From Calothrix sp. NIES-4105 (GTDB lineage Bacteria; Cyanobacteriota; Cyanobacteriia; Cyanobacteriales; Nostocaceae), in contig NZ_AP018290.1 in assembly GCF_002368415.1 (NCBI RefSeq), forward strand, positions 4,663,614 to 4,727,613: 64,000 nucleotides of DNA, written 5' to 3'. Positions 24,128 through 35,021 of the stretch are shown piece by piece (positions within the stretch are counted from its first letter, which is position 1; the number at the start of each line of letters is the position of its first letter). The translations under genes were made by a program, and so were the position numbers. Under the pieces are notes generated by a model. That model ran no database searches. It was not told the origin of the DNA and was given only the letters and a program-made list of their open reading frames with translations.

Positions 24128-27100
24128 ATGCCCCAAAATACCCAATATAGCTATCAAATCGGCGGCAGTTTAGCCATTAATGCACCTAGTTACGTACAGC
24201 GGCAAGCCGACTCGCAGCTATACGAAGCGCTGAAGCGAGGAGAGTTCTGCTATGTCCTCAACTCCCGGCAAATGGGTAAATCCTCACTGTTGGTGCGAAC
24301 CAAGCATCGCCTTGAGCAAGACGGCTTTCAGTGCGCTGCCGTCGATTTGAGTGTGGTGGGGAGCGAACAAATTACTCCAATGCAATGGTACAAAGGGTTC
24401 GTAGGTGATTTATGGCGACAGTTGGGGCTACTGGAAACCTTGAACCTGAAAACTTGGTGGCTTGAACGCGACGATCTCGGTTTACTGCAACGGCTGCGGT
24501 GGTTTATTGAGGAATTACTACTGGTGCAGTTTCCCCAACAACGGTTGTTTATCTTTGTTGATGAAATCGACTCTCTGCTGGGTCTTAACTTTTCAATTGA
24601 TGACTTTTTTGCCTTGATTCGCTTCTGCTATAACCAACGGGCAATTAACCGAGAATATCAACGCATTACTTTTGCCATTTTTGGGGTAGCAACTCCCGCA
24701 GATCTGATTCGAGACAGAACAAAGACACCGTTCAATATTGGGCAAGCAATAGAACTCAAAGGGTTTGAGTGGGAGGAAGTGACTCCTTTAATTCAAGGGC
24801 TGGACAAAACGGTGGATGTGCCAGCAACGGTTCTAAGGGAGATTTTAAACTGGACGGGTGGACAACCGTTTCTGACTCAAAAGTTGTGTCATTTAGTCGT
24901 GCAATTGAGTCAGCGAACAATGGCGGACGATAGCTTAGGGTTCATTCCACCAGGTACGGAATCGTTCTGGATTGAGAACTTGGTCAAAACTCGCATCATT
25001 GAGCATTGGGAATCGCAGGATGAACCGGAACACCTAAAAACCATTCGCTCACGCATTGACCGTAACGGTCAGAGGGCTGGTAGAATTCTAGGCATTTATC
25101 AACAAGTTTTGCAAGGAATTGAAATAAATTGTGATGATAGTCGAGAACAAATTGAATTGTTACTCAGTGGCTTAATCGTTAAACACGAGGGAATATTAAA
25201 GGTAAGAAATTGCATATATCAACAAGTATTTAATCTTCAATGGGTTGAAAAAAGATTAGCAGCGTTACGTCCTTACTCGCAAGCCTTTAATGCTTGGGTA
25301 GCTTCTCAACAAAAAGATGAATTACGATTGTTGCGCGGACAAGCGCTCAAAGATGCCCAACTTTGGGCACAGGGGAAAAGTTTGAGCGATTTAGATTATT
25401 TATTTTTTAATGCCTCTCAATTCGTAGATCGAAAAGAAGTAGAATTGCGCTTAGAGGCAGAACGTCTTAAAGAAGTAGAAGCCAGACTTGTACAAGAACA
25501 AAAAGCTGCTAGAATTCAACAAGTCTTGCTCAATGCCAATATGGCGGCTTTACAACAATCTAGACTCAGTGAGATTAAAGCAATCGCCAGTGCCTCGGAA
25601 GCCCTCTATGCTTCCCATCAAGGTTTAGAAGCATTAGTTCAAGCAATTATTGCCAAGCAAAAGTTACAACAATTAGGTTTAATTGAACCCGAATTAGAGC
25701 AAAAAATTGATAACGCCTTGCGACAGACGGTTTATGGCACAACCGAATGTAATCATCTGACAGGACACACTGCCGATATTTGGAGTGTTGATATCAGTCC
25801 TGATAGTCAATTCATCGCCTCGACTGGAATCGATAAGACGATCAAACTTTGGCACAGGGATGGTCAGCTGCTAAGAACCCTGCAACATGAATCTATGGGA
25901 ATTTGGTCAGTCAACTTCAGCCCCGACGGGCAAATGCTCGTTTCGGGACATAATGATGGTAGTGTGCAACTGTGGCGACTGGATGAAGATAAACCAAAAA
26001 TCCTAGCCAAATATTCTGCAACGGCTCGTGTTGCCAGATTCAGCCTTGACAGTCAAAAAGTCGCTTCCGGACATGATGATTGCATAGTCAATTTATGGAC
26101 TTTGGACGGTGTCTTACTCAGCTCCTTCAAACATTCAAACCAGGTGGCTGATATTATCTTTGTTCCTGATAGTCAACTGATATTTACAGAGGCAGAGAAC
26201 ATCATCTATCTCTGGCATGAAGACGGCACTCTGGTGAAAAAATGGGAAGCACACCAAGCAGGAATCAGTCAATTAATTCTCAGCCCTGACGGACAAATTC
26301 TCGCTTCTAGTAGTCACGATACGACTGCTAAATTGTGGACGCTTGATGGTACGCTCTTAACAACTTTAACCGGACATAGTGCAGCAGTATTGGGCATTGC
26401 CTTTAATCCTTCAGGAAAAACCCTCGTGACTGGCAGTGCGGATAAAACCGTTAAAATTTGGACTGTTGAGGGAACAGAACTACTTACCCTCAAAGGACAT
26501 CATTCGACGATAAGAACTGTTGCCTACAGTCGGGACGGAAGTTTTATTCTTTCTGCTGGTTCGGATTGCACCATCCGAATGTGGAAACCGACTCTTGCTC
26601 TTAAAACTGCTGTGAATGCTCACAGTGCAGCCATTTTCGGCCTTGCTATCAGTCCAGATAGTTCCACCCTAGCAACTGCCAGCCTCGATTACACTGTTAA
26701 ACTGTGGCGACGGGATGGGACATTGCTGAATACCTTGCAACACGAAGCATCAGTATTTACCGTTGCTTTTAGTCCTGATGGAGAGATGTTAGCAACTGGA
26801 GGCAACGATAGTATTATTAGACTCTGGCAGCGCCAAGATAGAAACTGGAAGCTGGTTAAACTTCTAAAAATGCTTCCAAATGAAGGGGGATTAACGTTTA
26901 GCCTTACCTTTTCTCCTGACAGTCAGCGAATTGCCTCTTGTCATGGAGATGGTGCGCTGAGGCTTTGGGGTGCAGATGGAACGCTGCTAGCAACCTTAAC
27001 TGGACAAAAAGGGATGGCTCAGGGTGTTTCTTTTAGTCCTAACGGTCAATTTATCGCTTCCGGTGGTTACTCAAACCAAATTAAAATTTGCGATCGAGAT

Positions 27101-27595
27101 GGGAGATTGCTTGCCACTCTCGCCGAACATAATGCGATTGTTATGGGCGTTGCTTTTAGTCCTGATAGTCAGTTACTTACCTCCAGCAGTGGAGATGGCA
27201 CGATTAAGCTGTGGAAATATAATTCCAAAGATGGAGTTGCCAGCCAATCCCAGCAAACCTTTGTAGCTCATAAAAGTGTAGTACTCAACATTGCTTGGAG
27301 TAGCGACAGCCAGTTTTTTGCTTCTGGGGGAATGGACACAACTGTGAAAATCTGGAGTCGAGAAGGAGAGTTGCTTCATACGCTACTTGGTCATAGTGGT
27401 GCAGTTTGGAATGTGGCTGTAGCACCTGATGGCAGTTTTTTAGCTTCTGTAGGTGAAGATAACACTCTCGTTGTCTGGAATTTACCGCGCATACTCAAAC
27501 TTGACCTGCTGGAATATGGCTGTAACTGGGTACAAGATTATCTGCGGACAGGAGCAGAGGTGGAAGAGGGCGACAGGCAACTTTGTTGTAACTAA
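24128..27595 (+). CDS. AAA-like ATPase fused to 14 WD40 repeats
   Basis: 1,155 aa. The N-terminal AAA_35-type ATPase (residues about 5-330) has Walker [13 protein letters not shown] and Walker [14 protein letters not shown]. An alpha-helical, Ala/Glu/Gln-rich linker (about 400-540) follows, then 14 WD40 repeats from [17 protein letters not shown] to the final VVWNLPR, enough for two seven-bladed propellers. Such NACHT/AAA-WD40 proteins are numerous in filamentous cyanobacteria and are thought to be signalling or conflict ATPases with propellers as sensors. The gene is intact, but it lacks the GGCGCC words found in neighbouring DNA. A short fragment of a similar WD40 gene occurs at 35629-35736. 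Confidence 0.9.
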   Translation: MPQNTQYSYQIGGSLAINAPSYVQRQADSQLYEALKRGEFCYVLNSRQMGKSSLLVRTKHRLEQDGFQCAAVDLSVVGSEQITPMQWYKGFVGDLWRQLGLLETLNLKTWWLERDDLGLLQRLRWFIEELLLVQFPQQRLFIFVDEIDSLLGLNFSIDDFFALIRFCYNQRAINREYQRITFAIFGVATPADLIRDRTKTPFNIGQAIELKGFEWEEVTPLIQGLDKTVDVPATVLREILNWTGGQPFLTQKLCHLVVQLSQRTMADDSLGFIPPGTESFWIENLVKTRIIEHWESQDEPEHLKTIRSRIDRNGQRAGRILGIYQQVLQGIEINCDDSREQIELLLSGLIVKHEGILKVRNCIYQQVFNLQWVEKRLAALRPYSQAFNAWVASQQKDELRLLRGQALKDAQLWAQGKSLSDLDYLFFNASQFVDRKEVELRLEAERLKEVEARLVQEQKAARIQQVLLNANMAALQQSRLSEIKAIASASEALYASHQGLEALVQAIIAKQKLQQLGLIEPELEQKIDNALRQTVYGTTECNHLTGHTADIWSVDISPDSQFIASTGIDKTIKLWHRDGQLLRTLQHESMGIWSVNFSPDGQMLVSGHNDGSVQLWRLDEDKPKILAKYSATARVARFSLDSQKVASGHDDCIVNLWTLDGVLLSSFKHSNQVADIIFVPDSQLIFTEAENIIYLWHEDGTLVKKWEAHQAGISQLILSPDGQILASSSHDTTAKLWTLDGTLLTTLTGHSAAVLGIAFNPSGKTLVTGSADKTVKIWTVEGTELLTLKGHHSTIRTVAYSRDGSFILSAGSDCTIRMWKPTLALKTAVNAHSAAIFGLAISPDSSTLATASLDYTVKLWRRDGTLLNTLQHEASVFTVAFSPDGEMLATGGNDSIIRLWQRQDRNWKLVKLLKMLPNEGGLTFSLTFSPDSQRIASCHGDGALRLWGADGTLLATLTGQKGMAQGVSFSPNGQFIASGGYSNQIKICDRDGRLLATLAEHNAIVMGVAFSPDSQLLTSSSGDGTIKLWKYNSKDGVASQSQQTFVAHKSVVLNIAWSSDSQFFASGGMDTTVKIWSREGELLHTLLGHSGAVWNVAVAPDGSFLASVGEDNTLVVWNLPRILKLDLLEYGCNWVQDYLRTGAEVEEGDRQLCCN

Positions 27596-27776
27596 CCAAC
27601 TTTTAGCTGTAATTGGCGCATTAATTCACCAATTTAGTATATTGACAAAAATAATTAATTGTTTTATATCACTTTACAGCAATATAACTTTATACAAACA
27701 TACCAACTTTATCTACTGCTCGGTGAGTTAAAGAACTGAATAATACATATGTAAAGCACACTGCCAGCTTTGGCGT

Positions 27777-27960
27777 TCAACCCTTATTAACGACCTCAGC
27801 GCGCGTGGCAGTTTTACGTTCAGGCAAATTTTCCCATAAGCGAATTTTTACCAATCCTAGCTTTGGGTCATTTAACGTCAGCTCCATCGTTGTTTGCTGC
27901 CATGAATCGCACCTGCGGAATGTGGGATGAAAGAGCAGCCTAAAGGAAAAAGTTTGGATT
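27777..27960 (-). pseudogene. C-terminal remnant of an unrecognised protein
   Basis: About 55 codons ending at 27777 (MELTLNDPKLGLVKIRLWEN...) look protein-like but lack an N-terminus. The longer frame upstream merely overlaps the end of the pentapeptide gene in another frame. Probably a gene remnant. Confidence 0.3.
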
Positions 27961-27999
27961 GACAAGCAGGATATAAGCGGAAAAAATTTTTTCCTGAGC

Positions 28000-28452
28000 T
28001 TAATTTTGAGAGCGATATTTTGAACCATCTGGCATAATTGCGCCTTCTAGAAAAGCGTTGCTGAGTTCATAATCGCTCACTTTCGCATTTTTGAGATTAG
28101 CACCACTTAGGTAAGCTCCCTGCAAATTAGCACCACTCAAACTAGCATCTTTCAAATTAGCACCATTCAGGTTAGCATGACTCAAATCTGCACAAATTAA
28201 ATTAGCACCACTCAGGTTGGTACTATTGAGATTAGCTTGACTCAAGCGAGCAAAACCCAGTTTTGCTTGACTCAAATTAGCACCACTAAGTTTAACCTGA
28301 CAGAGATTAGCATTATCTAAATTGGTATAGTTGAGATTAGCATTAGTCAAATCGCTTTCCATTAAATTGGCATTACTTAGATTAGCATGGGAGAGATTAA
28401 TATCTACGGGAGCATCCAGTTTTGGCAGAAATACCGAAACAAGAGGCGCCAA
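28000..28452 (-). CDS. Pentapeptide-repeat protein, 150 aa
   Basis: About 20 consecutive A(N/D)L-type pentapeptides (SHANL, SNANL, TNANL, NLDNANL ...), which fold as a right-handed beta-helix. Pentapeptide proteins are abundant in cyanobacteria and mostly of unknown role. No ATG fits: the frame starts at TTG 28452, and the nearby ATGs (around 28470-28480) are in another frame, so the 5' end may be frameshifted. The first about 15 codons and the upstream region lie inside the left copy of a 245-bp inverted repeat whose other copy is at 30065-30309. Confidence 0.7.
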   Translation of the reverse strand: MAPLVSVFLPKLDAPVDINLSHANLSNANLMESDLTNANLNYTNLDNANLCQVKLSGANLSQAKLGFARLSQANLNSTNLSGANLICADLSHANLNGANLKDASLSGANLQGAYLSGANLKNAKVSDYELSNAFLEGAIMPDGSKYRSQN

Positions 28453-28652
28453 GAGATAAGTACTCTCATTTTAAACATGGTTAATTACAATACTCACTAC
28501 AAACACTACAAAAAAAGTACAATATTCATTTAACTTTCATCATTTAATTAATAATTATTCTCAATACAAAACAAATAAACAATACTAACAAAAACTATAT
28601 TCAGCACAAGCGGAGGCTACTAGCTTCAGCTAGGAGCGACGCCACGGCGCCT
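28408..28652 (-). repeat. Left arm of a 245-bp inverted duplication
   Basis: Positions x here match the complement of 58717-x at 30065-30309. Checked stretches at both ends and in the middle are identical except for one seen substitution. The match stops sharply at 28407/30310 and 28653/30064. The arm includes the 5' end and upstream region of the pentapeptide gene. Confidence 0.9.
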
Positions 28653-28920
28653 AAAATCAAGTTCATAAATCTTGATATTATAAAATACTTTGGAAGCTAA
28701 CACAGAAAAATATCTAAATTATGAGATAATGCTTATTATCAGTAAAAGTGTGCATAAACCATTATGAACCAAGATAAACTAGAACGTCTTAATGCTTGTC
28801 TAAAAGAAATGGCAGAAATATTGTATGAAGAAGCAGACAAAACTAATTTGACAGACCTTGAAGGTATAGAAAAAACTGTACGTAGTCAAGTATTAGAGTA
28901 TGTAAGTCCAGAAATTGCCC

Positions 28921-28928
28921 TTTTTTTG
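28921..28928 (+). promoter_or_regulatory. -1 frameshift slippery heptamer T_TTT_TTG
   Basis: In the zero frame the codons are CTT TTT TTG. Slipping back one base joins the short first frame (stop at 28955) to the long transposase frame. This is the classic arrangement for programmed -1 frameshifting in insertion sequences. Confidence 0.65.
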
Positions 28929-29233
28929 TTGAGAAAACAACGGGAACGAAAGTAGGTAAGAAAAGGAAAATAAAAAGCATTGTTGGGGAATTAAATCTGA
29001 AAGCTAAACAATTAGATAAACTAGGTTTGAAGCCCTTTAGTAGATTAAGTCCATTGCTTCAAAAGTTTTGTTTAAGAATATCAGCGCTCTGTACATATCA
29101 GAATGCAGAAATAGAGGTTGAAGCATTAACAGGTATTAAAGTTGGGCATTCAACACAACAAAAATTAGTTTTAGAATACGAGTTTCAACTACCACAAGCA
29201 AAACAAAGTATTTCAGAAGTAAGTATAGATGGT

Positions 29234-29290
29234 GAGTCCAGTTGGCGGTGTCGGCTTCCGTCCCGCCAAACTGGCGAACCCGAAGGGGGG
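29234..29290. repeat. GC-rich small insert in the transposase gene
   Basis: About 55 bp (core ttggcggtgtcggcttccgt) inserted after the GAT GGT GA codons and before AAA GTA AGA CTG. It contains TTGGCGG ... CCGCCAA-type inverted segments and differs sharply in base composition from the element. It resembles the small dispersed repeats described from Nostoc genomes; that identity is inferred. Confidence 0.55.
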
Positions 29291-29592
29291 TAAAGTAAGA
29301 CTGCGTGGACAACCAAAAGAAGGCTCTGACTGGAAAGATTATAAAGCGGTTCGCCTTCAAGGAATTTATTATTGTGCGTTTTTTGATGATAACCAATCGT
29401 TAATTGATTATATCAACAGTCAGCCATTAGTAAATCCACTAGTTTGTTTAGGAGATGGCCATGATGGGGTTTGGAATTTAGCCAGAGAATTTGGGACACC
29501 AGAGTTTCAACAATTAGAAATATTAGATTGGTATCACTTAAAAGAAAATCTTTATAAAGTTGGTGGTTCTTTAAAACGTCTAAAAGCTAGCG

Positions 29593-29632
29593 AAGTTGCC
29601 GGACAGAGTACTCTGTCCCGGCACATTCGCGC
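29593..29632. repeat. 40-bp near-perfect palindrome inserted in the transposase gene
   Basis: Contains the perfect 18-bp palindrome ggacagagtactctgtcc flanked by further complementary bases (GCGAAGTTGCC / GGCACATTCGC). It adds about a dozen residues (VAGQSTLSRHI) without breaking the frame. Confidence 0.6.
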
Positions 29633-30064
29633 TGAGGCTCTTCTATGGCAAGGTTCGGTAGATGAAACTCAAGCTTTATTTACGGGGTTAAAAGGTAAAC
29701 AAGCGAAAAAGTTTATTGCGTATCTTGATAAGCATAAATCTAGAATTGTTAATTACAGTTATTATCAAGCTGAAGGAATATCCTCTATTGGTTCTGGAGC
29801 AGTAGAATCTGCAATCAAGCAGATTGGAAGAAGAATTAAAATTTCCGGGGCAAAGTGGAATATTGAAAGTGTTAATCAAATTCTAGGTGTTCGTTGCGCT
29901 TACCTAAACGGTTTACTTAACGTTTGAATTTGATATCTTTCTAAAAGTTCAAAAACACGAACGCTACTACATACTGGTGTCCGTAAAATATAGAAATATT
30001 GTAAACAATTTATGATGCTGTATTGTAATTTTACAGTATCAATCAATTCATTTGCTTTAATTAC

Positions 30065-30309
30065 AGGCGCCGTGGCGTCGCTCCTAGCTGAAGCTAGTAG
30101 CCTCCGCTTGTGCTGAATATAGTTTTTGTTAGTATTGTTTATTTGTTTTATATTGAGAATAATTATTAATTAAATGATGAAAGTTAAATGAATATTGTAC
30201 TTTTTTTGTAGTGTTTATAGTGAGTATTGTAATTAACCATGTTTAAAATGAGAGTACTTATCTCTTGGCGCCTCTTGTTTCGGTATTTCTGCCAAAACTG
30301 GATGCTCCC
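30065..30309 (+). repeat. Right arm of the 245-bp inverted duplication
   Basis: Complement of 28408-28652. Its inner end meets the transposase segment. Its outer end cuts into the 3' end of the outer group II intron's reverse-transcriptase frame just after CPICGEN, removing the rest of the intron and of the IS607 gene. Confidence 0.9.
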
Positions 30310-31409
30310 AACAGGTTTTCACCACATATTGGGCATTTCCATTTTTGATTTTCGGCGACTTTATAATATTTTGAGTTTTTCTCCCATCGAGTTTTACCGA
30401 TTGAAGTTCGTCGCTTTTCCCAGTATTCGGCTAGGGTGGGGTCATCTGGTGATGAGGTTTCTTTAACTTTGACGTGGCGTATAATCGGGATTTCGGATAT
30501 TTTGATTACCGATTCTATCTTTGGTTTTCCTCGTCTGTCTTGAGCCTCTGCCGCAAATATCCATTGCCTCCTTCCCAATGTGCGGAAATATTTGTTTTTA
30601 ACCCATTGCTTTGATTTTGTTGGATGTCTCCTGGTTGCCCATGTCCATAGCATTTTGTGAACCATATGGTCAACGTAGGAAAATATCCTTTTGCTTACAC
30701 CCGTCCTGTAGTAGTTTGCCCATCCGATTAATTGCTGATTAAGATGTGCTATTACTGCATCTTGAGGGAGACTTATATTTGCTTTTAACCAGTTTCGTAG
30801 TTTTTGGAGAAAGGCTAGTACTTTTTCCTTTTGAGGTTTTGTTAGTAGCTTTCCTCTGTACTGACGTAAATTAAAACCAAGGAAATTAACTCCTTTTTCT
30901 ATATGGGTTATAGAGGTTTTATCCTGGTTCAATGTTAGCCCTCTTTGTTTCAGCCATTCTTCGACTATGGGGACTACGGCTTTAATATCCTCCTCGCTTG
31001 TTGCGGTTATTAGAAAATCATCGGCGTAGCGGATATAGCCATACATCGGTGATTTAACTTTTTCTTGTTGCCCCTTTCTTTTGCCACTCTTCCTGATTTT
31101 GATGGTTGTTTTTGTGTACTTTTTGAGAAGTTCATCCAATCCATCTAAGGCAATATTTGCCAATAGTGGGCTTATGATTCCGCCTTGGGGAGTTCCGCTA
31201 TGTGTAGGATTGAATATTTCTGCCTCAACATATCCTGCTTTTAACCACTGTTTGATTAGTTCTCTGCCTAGTAGTTTTTCGACTATCTTAAGTAGGAAAC
31301 TGTGGTCTATATTGTCAAATGCTCCTTTAATATCCGCATCTAGTACCCATGTGTCTCTGCCGTTAGAGAGCCGCAAGAAGCATTGTTCGATAGCGTCGTG
31401 AGTGCTTCT
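30310..31409 (-). pseudogene. Intron B reverse transcriptase/maturase, C-terminal part
   Basis: Begins at RSTHDAIEQCFLRLSNG, exactly where the N-terminal part (..NSFGFRPG at 33937) leaves off. It holds RT domain 3-4 motifs WVLDADIKGAFDNIDH and SGTPQGGIISPLLANI, the YADD box (YIRYADDFLI), the thumb/X domain and the start of an HNH domain (KCPICGEN), then is truncated and runs on for 17 codons into the inverted repeat. Confidence 0.85.
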
Positions 31410-31449
31410 AGTAAAGTCAGCGACTCCCTCGCGGGAGCCACTGCTCTCC

Positions 31450-31484
31450 AAAACCGTGCTTGAACCTTTAGATTCACACGGCTC
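31450..31484 (-). ncRNA. Group II intron domain V of intron A
   Basis: Minus-strand hairpin with arms AGCCGTGTG and CAAGCACGGTT, about 20 bp downstream of the RT stop codon and about 40 bp before the 3' splice site, in the expected place and size (34-35 nt) for the catalytic domain V. Confidence 0.7.
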
Positions 31485-31503
31485 CTCAGTAATTTGGTGT
31501 TTG

Positions 31504-33318
31504 TCACACATACCTCATTACCAACATATCCTCCTCCCAGAACCAAGTAAGCTCAGAGGGTGGTTTAGGCTCGACACTATTACAGTCGGATTGATTGCCT
31601 GGACTACTATCTAAAGCCGTCTTTGTGTCGTGGCAGTGTCTGTGTAGTAGTTGCCAATTTTTATACTCATCCTTTCCACCTCTCGATTTAGGGATGATAT
31701 GGTCAATTTCCATCACATCGTTTTCACGAAAGAACAAACCGCAGTGGGGGCATTTACCTTTTTGCCATTTCAAAAGTGAAGCCACTCTTTTAGGCATTTC
31801 TGGATTATTACCCATTCTTGTACTCCAATAAACCAAGTTCCCATCGTATGGGGACGCAACGCCAGAAACCTTTATATGCCGCACTATTTTAATGTGGGTA
31901 TGGTCAAGTAACCTTAATGAGTCTTTTCGTGCTTCCTTAGTTGCAAATGCCCAATTATCACCGTTTATTGAGTGCCAATATTTCTTTGACACCCACGTAC
32001 ATGATTTTTTGGGGTGACGGAATTTTGCCCAAGAGACAAGTTTTAAGTACACCAGGTTATCTAAAGATGAATAGATTTCCTTGCTTATGACAGTAGAGTA
32101 GTAATTAGCCCAACCCCGAATTATCGGGTTTAGTTGTTTAATAAGCGCCGCTTGCGGTGCAGCTTTATGAGCATCAATCACACGCGCTAAATGGTCATAA
32201 TGTGCCTTAATTTTTTCTTGACTTGGGGTAATGATGGTTTTAAAACCTAGTTTTTCCCCTTTGGTATTTTTACCTGTATGGTGTTTTCCTACAGGGAACT
32301 GACGTATATTAAACCCAAGGAAATCAAACCCTGGTTTTTGCCCTTCATATATTGATAGGGTGTGCGTCAATCTTGTTTTACTAGGCTTTAATTCCAAGCC
32401 ATAATCATTTAACCATTCTTCCAATATTTCCCGGCATTTTTTGACGACGGTTATATCTTCATGAAGAATAACCAGGTCGTCGGCATACCTAATCAACATT
32501 GCTCCTGGTTGATACCCAGAATATTTACCTTTTTTAAGGATTGTACCTTTTGGGAAGGCTTGTTTGATTCGGTTTTCCATGCCGTGGAGGGCAATATTTG
32601 CCAAAAGTGGCGAAAGAGTGCCGCCTTGTGGCGTTCCCTCAGTGGTTGGAAACAACTGCTTATTCTCCATCACCCCCGCTTTTAACCACGCACGTATTTG
32701 ACGGCGAGTGGTGGGGGATGTATTTAATTTTCTAAGCAGTGCTGAGTGGTCGATACGGTCGAAGCACTTCGATATGTCGGCATCTAACACAAATTTGGGT
32801 TTGTATCTAATGCAGTTAAAGATTGCCTCGATTGCATCATGACATGACCTTCCGGCTCTGAACCCGTATGAGTTCGGTTCAAATCGCGCTTCCCATTCCG
32901 GCTCTAAAGCGAGAAGCACAAGCGCGCGGCATCGCGCGGTCTAAAATTGTAGGTATACCTAAAGGTCTTTTTTCGTCCTTTCCAGGTTTGGGAATCCAAA
33001 TACGTCTGGTTGGGCTAACCTTAGAACCCAGTTTTAATTTATCAATTAAGGATAGACGCTGCTTTGGGGTTAGTGATTTAACGCCATCCACACCTGCCGT
33101 CTTTTTCCCTTGATTATCCTGGGTAACTCTACGAACCGCCAATGCTCTTGCTGACCAAGAATTCATCAACGTTTTTTGGAGTCTGCGGTATGCTTTTACA
33201 TCGCCACGTTGAGAGGCTCGATAAATTCTATGAATGCAGCTTATACACCCTACGCTCTAGCTTTCGCCAGTTTATAGAGCGCCATTCCACGCCCTGTCTT
33301 AAAACTCGTATTAGACAT
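31504..33318 (-). pseudogene. Intron A reverse transcriptase/maturase with HNH domain, frameshifted
   Basis: ATG 33318 opens MSNTSFKTG. The frame then needs three single-base corrections (about 33290, 33235 and 32930) to give one long protein: VEWRSINWRKLERRVYKL, RIYRASQRGDVKAYRRLQ, TAGVDGVKSLT, PLGIPTILDRAM, then from 32919 an intact 471-aa stretch with NSYGFRAGRS, YADDLVIL, the maturase domain and a C-terminal HNH (CPHCGLFFRENDVMEIDHI). The error near 32930 is an extra C in atgccgcgcgctt. The protein is probably not made, so mobility would need help in trans. Confidence 0.82.
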
Positions 33319-33936
33319 ATTTACTGCTACTGGAAACTTCATCTTCCAAATCACCGTGATTCTGTCTGCATATCCTTACCATTACAGTCAGGCATTTGCT
33401 TCTGAATCAATCTTTCCTACTCGTGGTATTAGTTAGCACCTACTCAGCCATAAAAACTGAGAACACACGAGAGGTTACTTCGTTTCTGATAGTCATTGTT
33501 TGAGTTTTTAGAGCGGTACTATCCATCGGGTTTAGAGGAAGTGCTTGTTGGTCACCCCGGTCCGTGCCAACTCCCCATTATCCTTGCCCTTTTGGGACTC
33601 CCAGCGTGTAAGCCTTATTCCGCTAGTTCTTTCCTGACGATGGTTCAAACATACCTTCGTATTCCTACTCATGAACTCTTGCTTGATGTATACCAGATTA
33701 GGCTTCCAGTATTTAACACCTTTCACCCCCGCTTCAAGGATTGATGGCGTGAGGAGCTACCTTGGGGGACACAGTTCGAGACTGCGCTCTGTGCGCTTTC
33801 ACTCTTGCACCTAGAGGGTGGGACTTGGCTCCTATGAGCTTCACCCACATGACTATCAAATTGTCAAGGCTACTAAGTAACTTTGCGGGTAGTCCTCCAC
33901 CCTTTTCAGGGTTAGTTTATACCCAACGAATCGCAC
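33319..33936 (-). ncRNA. 5' ribozyme region (domains I-III) of intron A
   Basis: About 620 bp of non-coding DNA between the GTGCG 5' end and the RT start codon. Many local inverted segments are present, as expected for domains I-IV. The complete fold was not worked out. Confidence 0.5.
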
Positions 33937-34421
33937 TCCGGGTCTAAAGCCGAAAGAATTGGCTTCAAAATGGGCTTCAAAGTGCGGTTCGTAGGAATTT
34001 TTGACTACTGCTTGTAAAACTCGGTCTTTAATTGTAGGAATACCCAAAGGTCTAAAATTTCCGTTGGCTTTAGGTATATATACTCGCTTGGTAGGCAGTG
34101 CTTTCCAAGGGGTATATTCCACCATTTCTCCGACTAGTTTCATCCTCTGTGTTGGGGTTAGTATCGTTTGGTTATCGACACCTGGCGTTTCCTTCCCTGG
34201 TTTTCCTGTGTTACTCGTCTTACTGACAGTTGCAGGTTGGAGTAGCTACGTAACATGAGCTTCATAAGGCTTCTTACCTTATTCCACTCACCTTTCTGGG
34301 TTGCCCGATAAATTCTCTGTCTTAGTTTCCTAACATTTCTTTTAACAGACTTCCAATTGATGTCAGCCCATTGTGAGTTTTGTTCCTTGACTCCGATACC
34401 ATTACTGGTTCCATCTTTCAT
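33937..34421 (-). pseudogene. Intron B reverse transcriptase, N-terminal part
   Basis: ATG 34421 (MKDGTSNGIGVKEQNSQWAD) through the RT-0 region (RRVTQENQGRK) into a 1-base deletion at about 34175, then LTPTQR, YIPKANGNFRPLGIPTIKDR and ANSFGFRPG up to the insertion point of intron A. The deletion makes this RT non-functional as well. Confidence 0.8.
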
Positions 34422-35021
34422 CTTGGTTTGGATTCTTTACAAAGGTTTATCGTTTAAGACCAGTTAGAAGTCAGCCACCTTTCGGTGAAGGGCAAATCTT
34501 GAACCCTTATTCCCTACATTACATAGGGACTTTCGCTTTTTCTAACCTCCTATACCCTCTAAATGTTCACCTTCCTTGCGGTTGGCTTACTCATACAAGA
34601 TGAGAATTTATAGGGCTTACCGTGTTCCGTGTGTTGAACCTTCATCTCATTTGGGTTCCTTCTATATTCCGGCAGAAGCTTTGTTCTTTCGTAATTAGCA
34701 CAGACATCTAATTACCGTTCTGCTCACCTTTTGGTTAATGTGTATCAGCCTTATTTCACATCTTACTCAATAACGGAACTTGAGAAGATTCACTTGCGTT
34801 AACCCTTTTGAGATTTTCCCTTGCCCGGTGTACCCCTTTTGGGCTAAGAGTACATTAGGCTTTAGTGCCTTGCTTCTATGCCAATTTCATTACTTACTTT
34901 TAGCATTGGCGGAGTCTTGTGACCCTTTTACTTGGGAACAGGAAGAAAGAATTTCCTGGAGGAGACTGCTCCTCAGTTCTTGTGGAATGGTATCCACTAA
35001 CCTCACGACTTCACGTCGCAC
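34422..35021 (-). ncRNA. 5' ribozyme region of intron B
   Basis: Non-coding stretch between the GTGCG end in tnpA and the RT start. It has the size and position of group II domains I-IV. There is no other gene here; the frames over it end quickly. Confidence 0.5.

Larger units (their letters stand above)
28764..29927 (+). pseudogene. ISKra4-family transposase with slippery site, inactivated by insertions
   Basis: A first frame of 63 codons (MNQDKLERLNACLKEMAEIL) reaches TTTTTTG at 28921-28928. A -1 shift there enters the main frame (..VGKKRKIKSIVGELNLKAKQ.., LQKFCLRISALCTYQNAEIE). Catalytic-type residues follow in VSIDGE, CLGDGHDGVWN, LDWYHLKEN and GAVESAIKQIGRRIK. The frame is broken at about 29234-29290 by a GC-rich insert and carries a second small palindromic insert at about 29593-29632 that keeps the frame. 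This copy is therefore dead unless repaired. Confidence 0.8.
31410..33936 (-). mobile_element. Inner group II intron (intron A), nested in the RT gene of intron B
   Basis: 5' end GTGCG at 33936 follows codons for NSFGFRPG. The 3' end at 31410 is followed by the codons for RSTHDAIE. Removing the 2,527 bp restores a continuous RT sequence. A domain V-like hairpin lies at 31450-31484 (gagccgtgtg ... gcacggttt on the minus strand), followed by a domain VI-like hairpin. The element is complete from end to end, although its RT gene is frameshifted. Such intron-in-intron insertions (twintron-like) are known from group II introns. Confidence 0.85.
30310..35021 (-). mobile_element. Outer group II intron (intron B), inserted in IS607 tnpA, 3' end missing
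   Basis: Starts with the canonical GTGCG at 35021 immediately after the GAT codon of the recombinase frame. A non-coding ribozyme region of about 600 bp (35021-34422) is followed by a reverse-transcriptase frame (34421 onward). That frame is interrupted at 33937/31409 by a second intron and resumes to 30310. The 3' domains V and VI and the 3' splice site are gone, cut off by the right arm of the inverted duplication. About 2.2 kb of intron B remains when the inner intron is subtracted. Confidence 0.8.
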
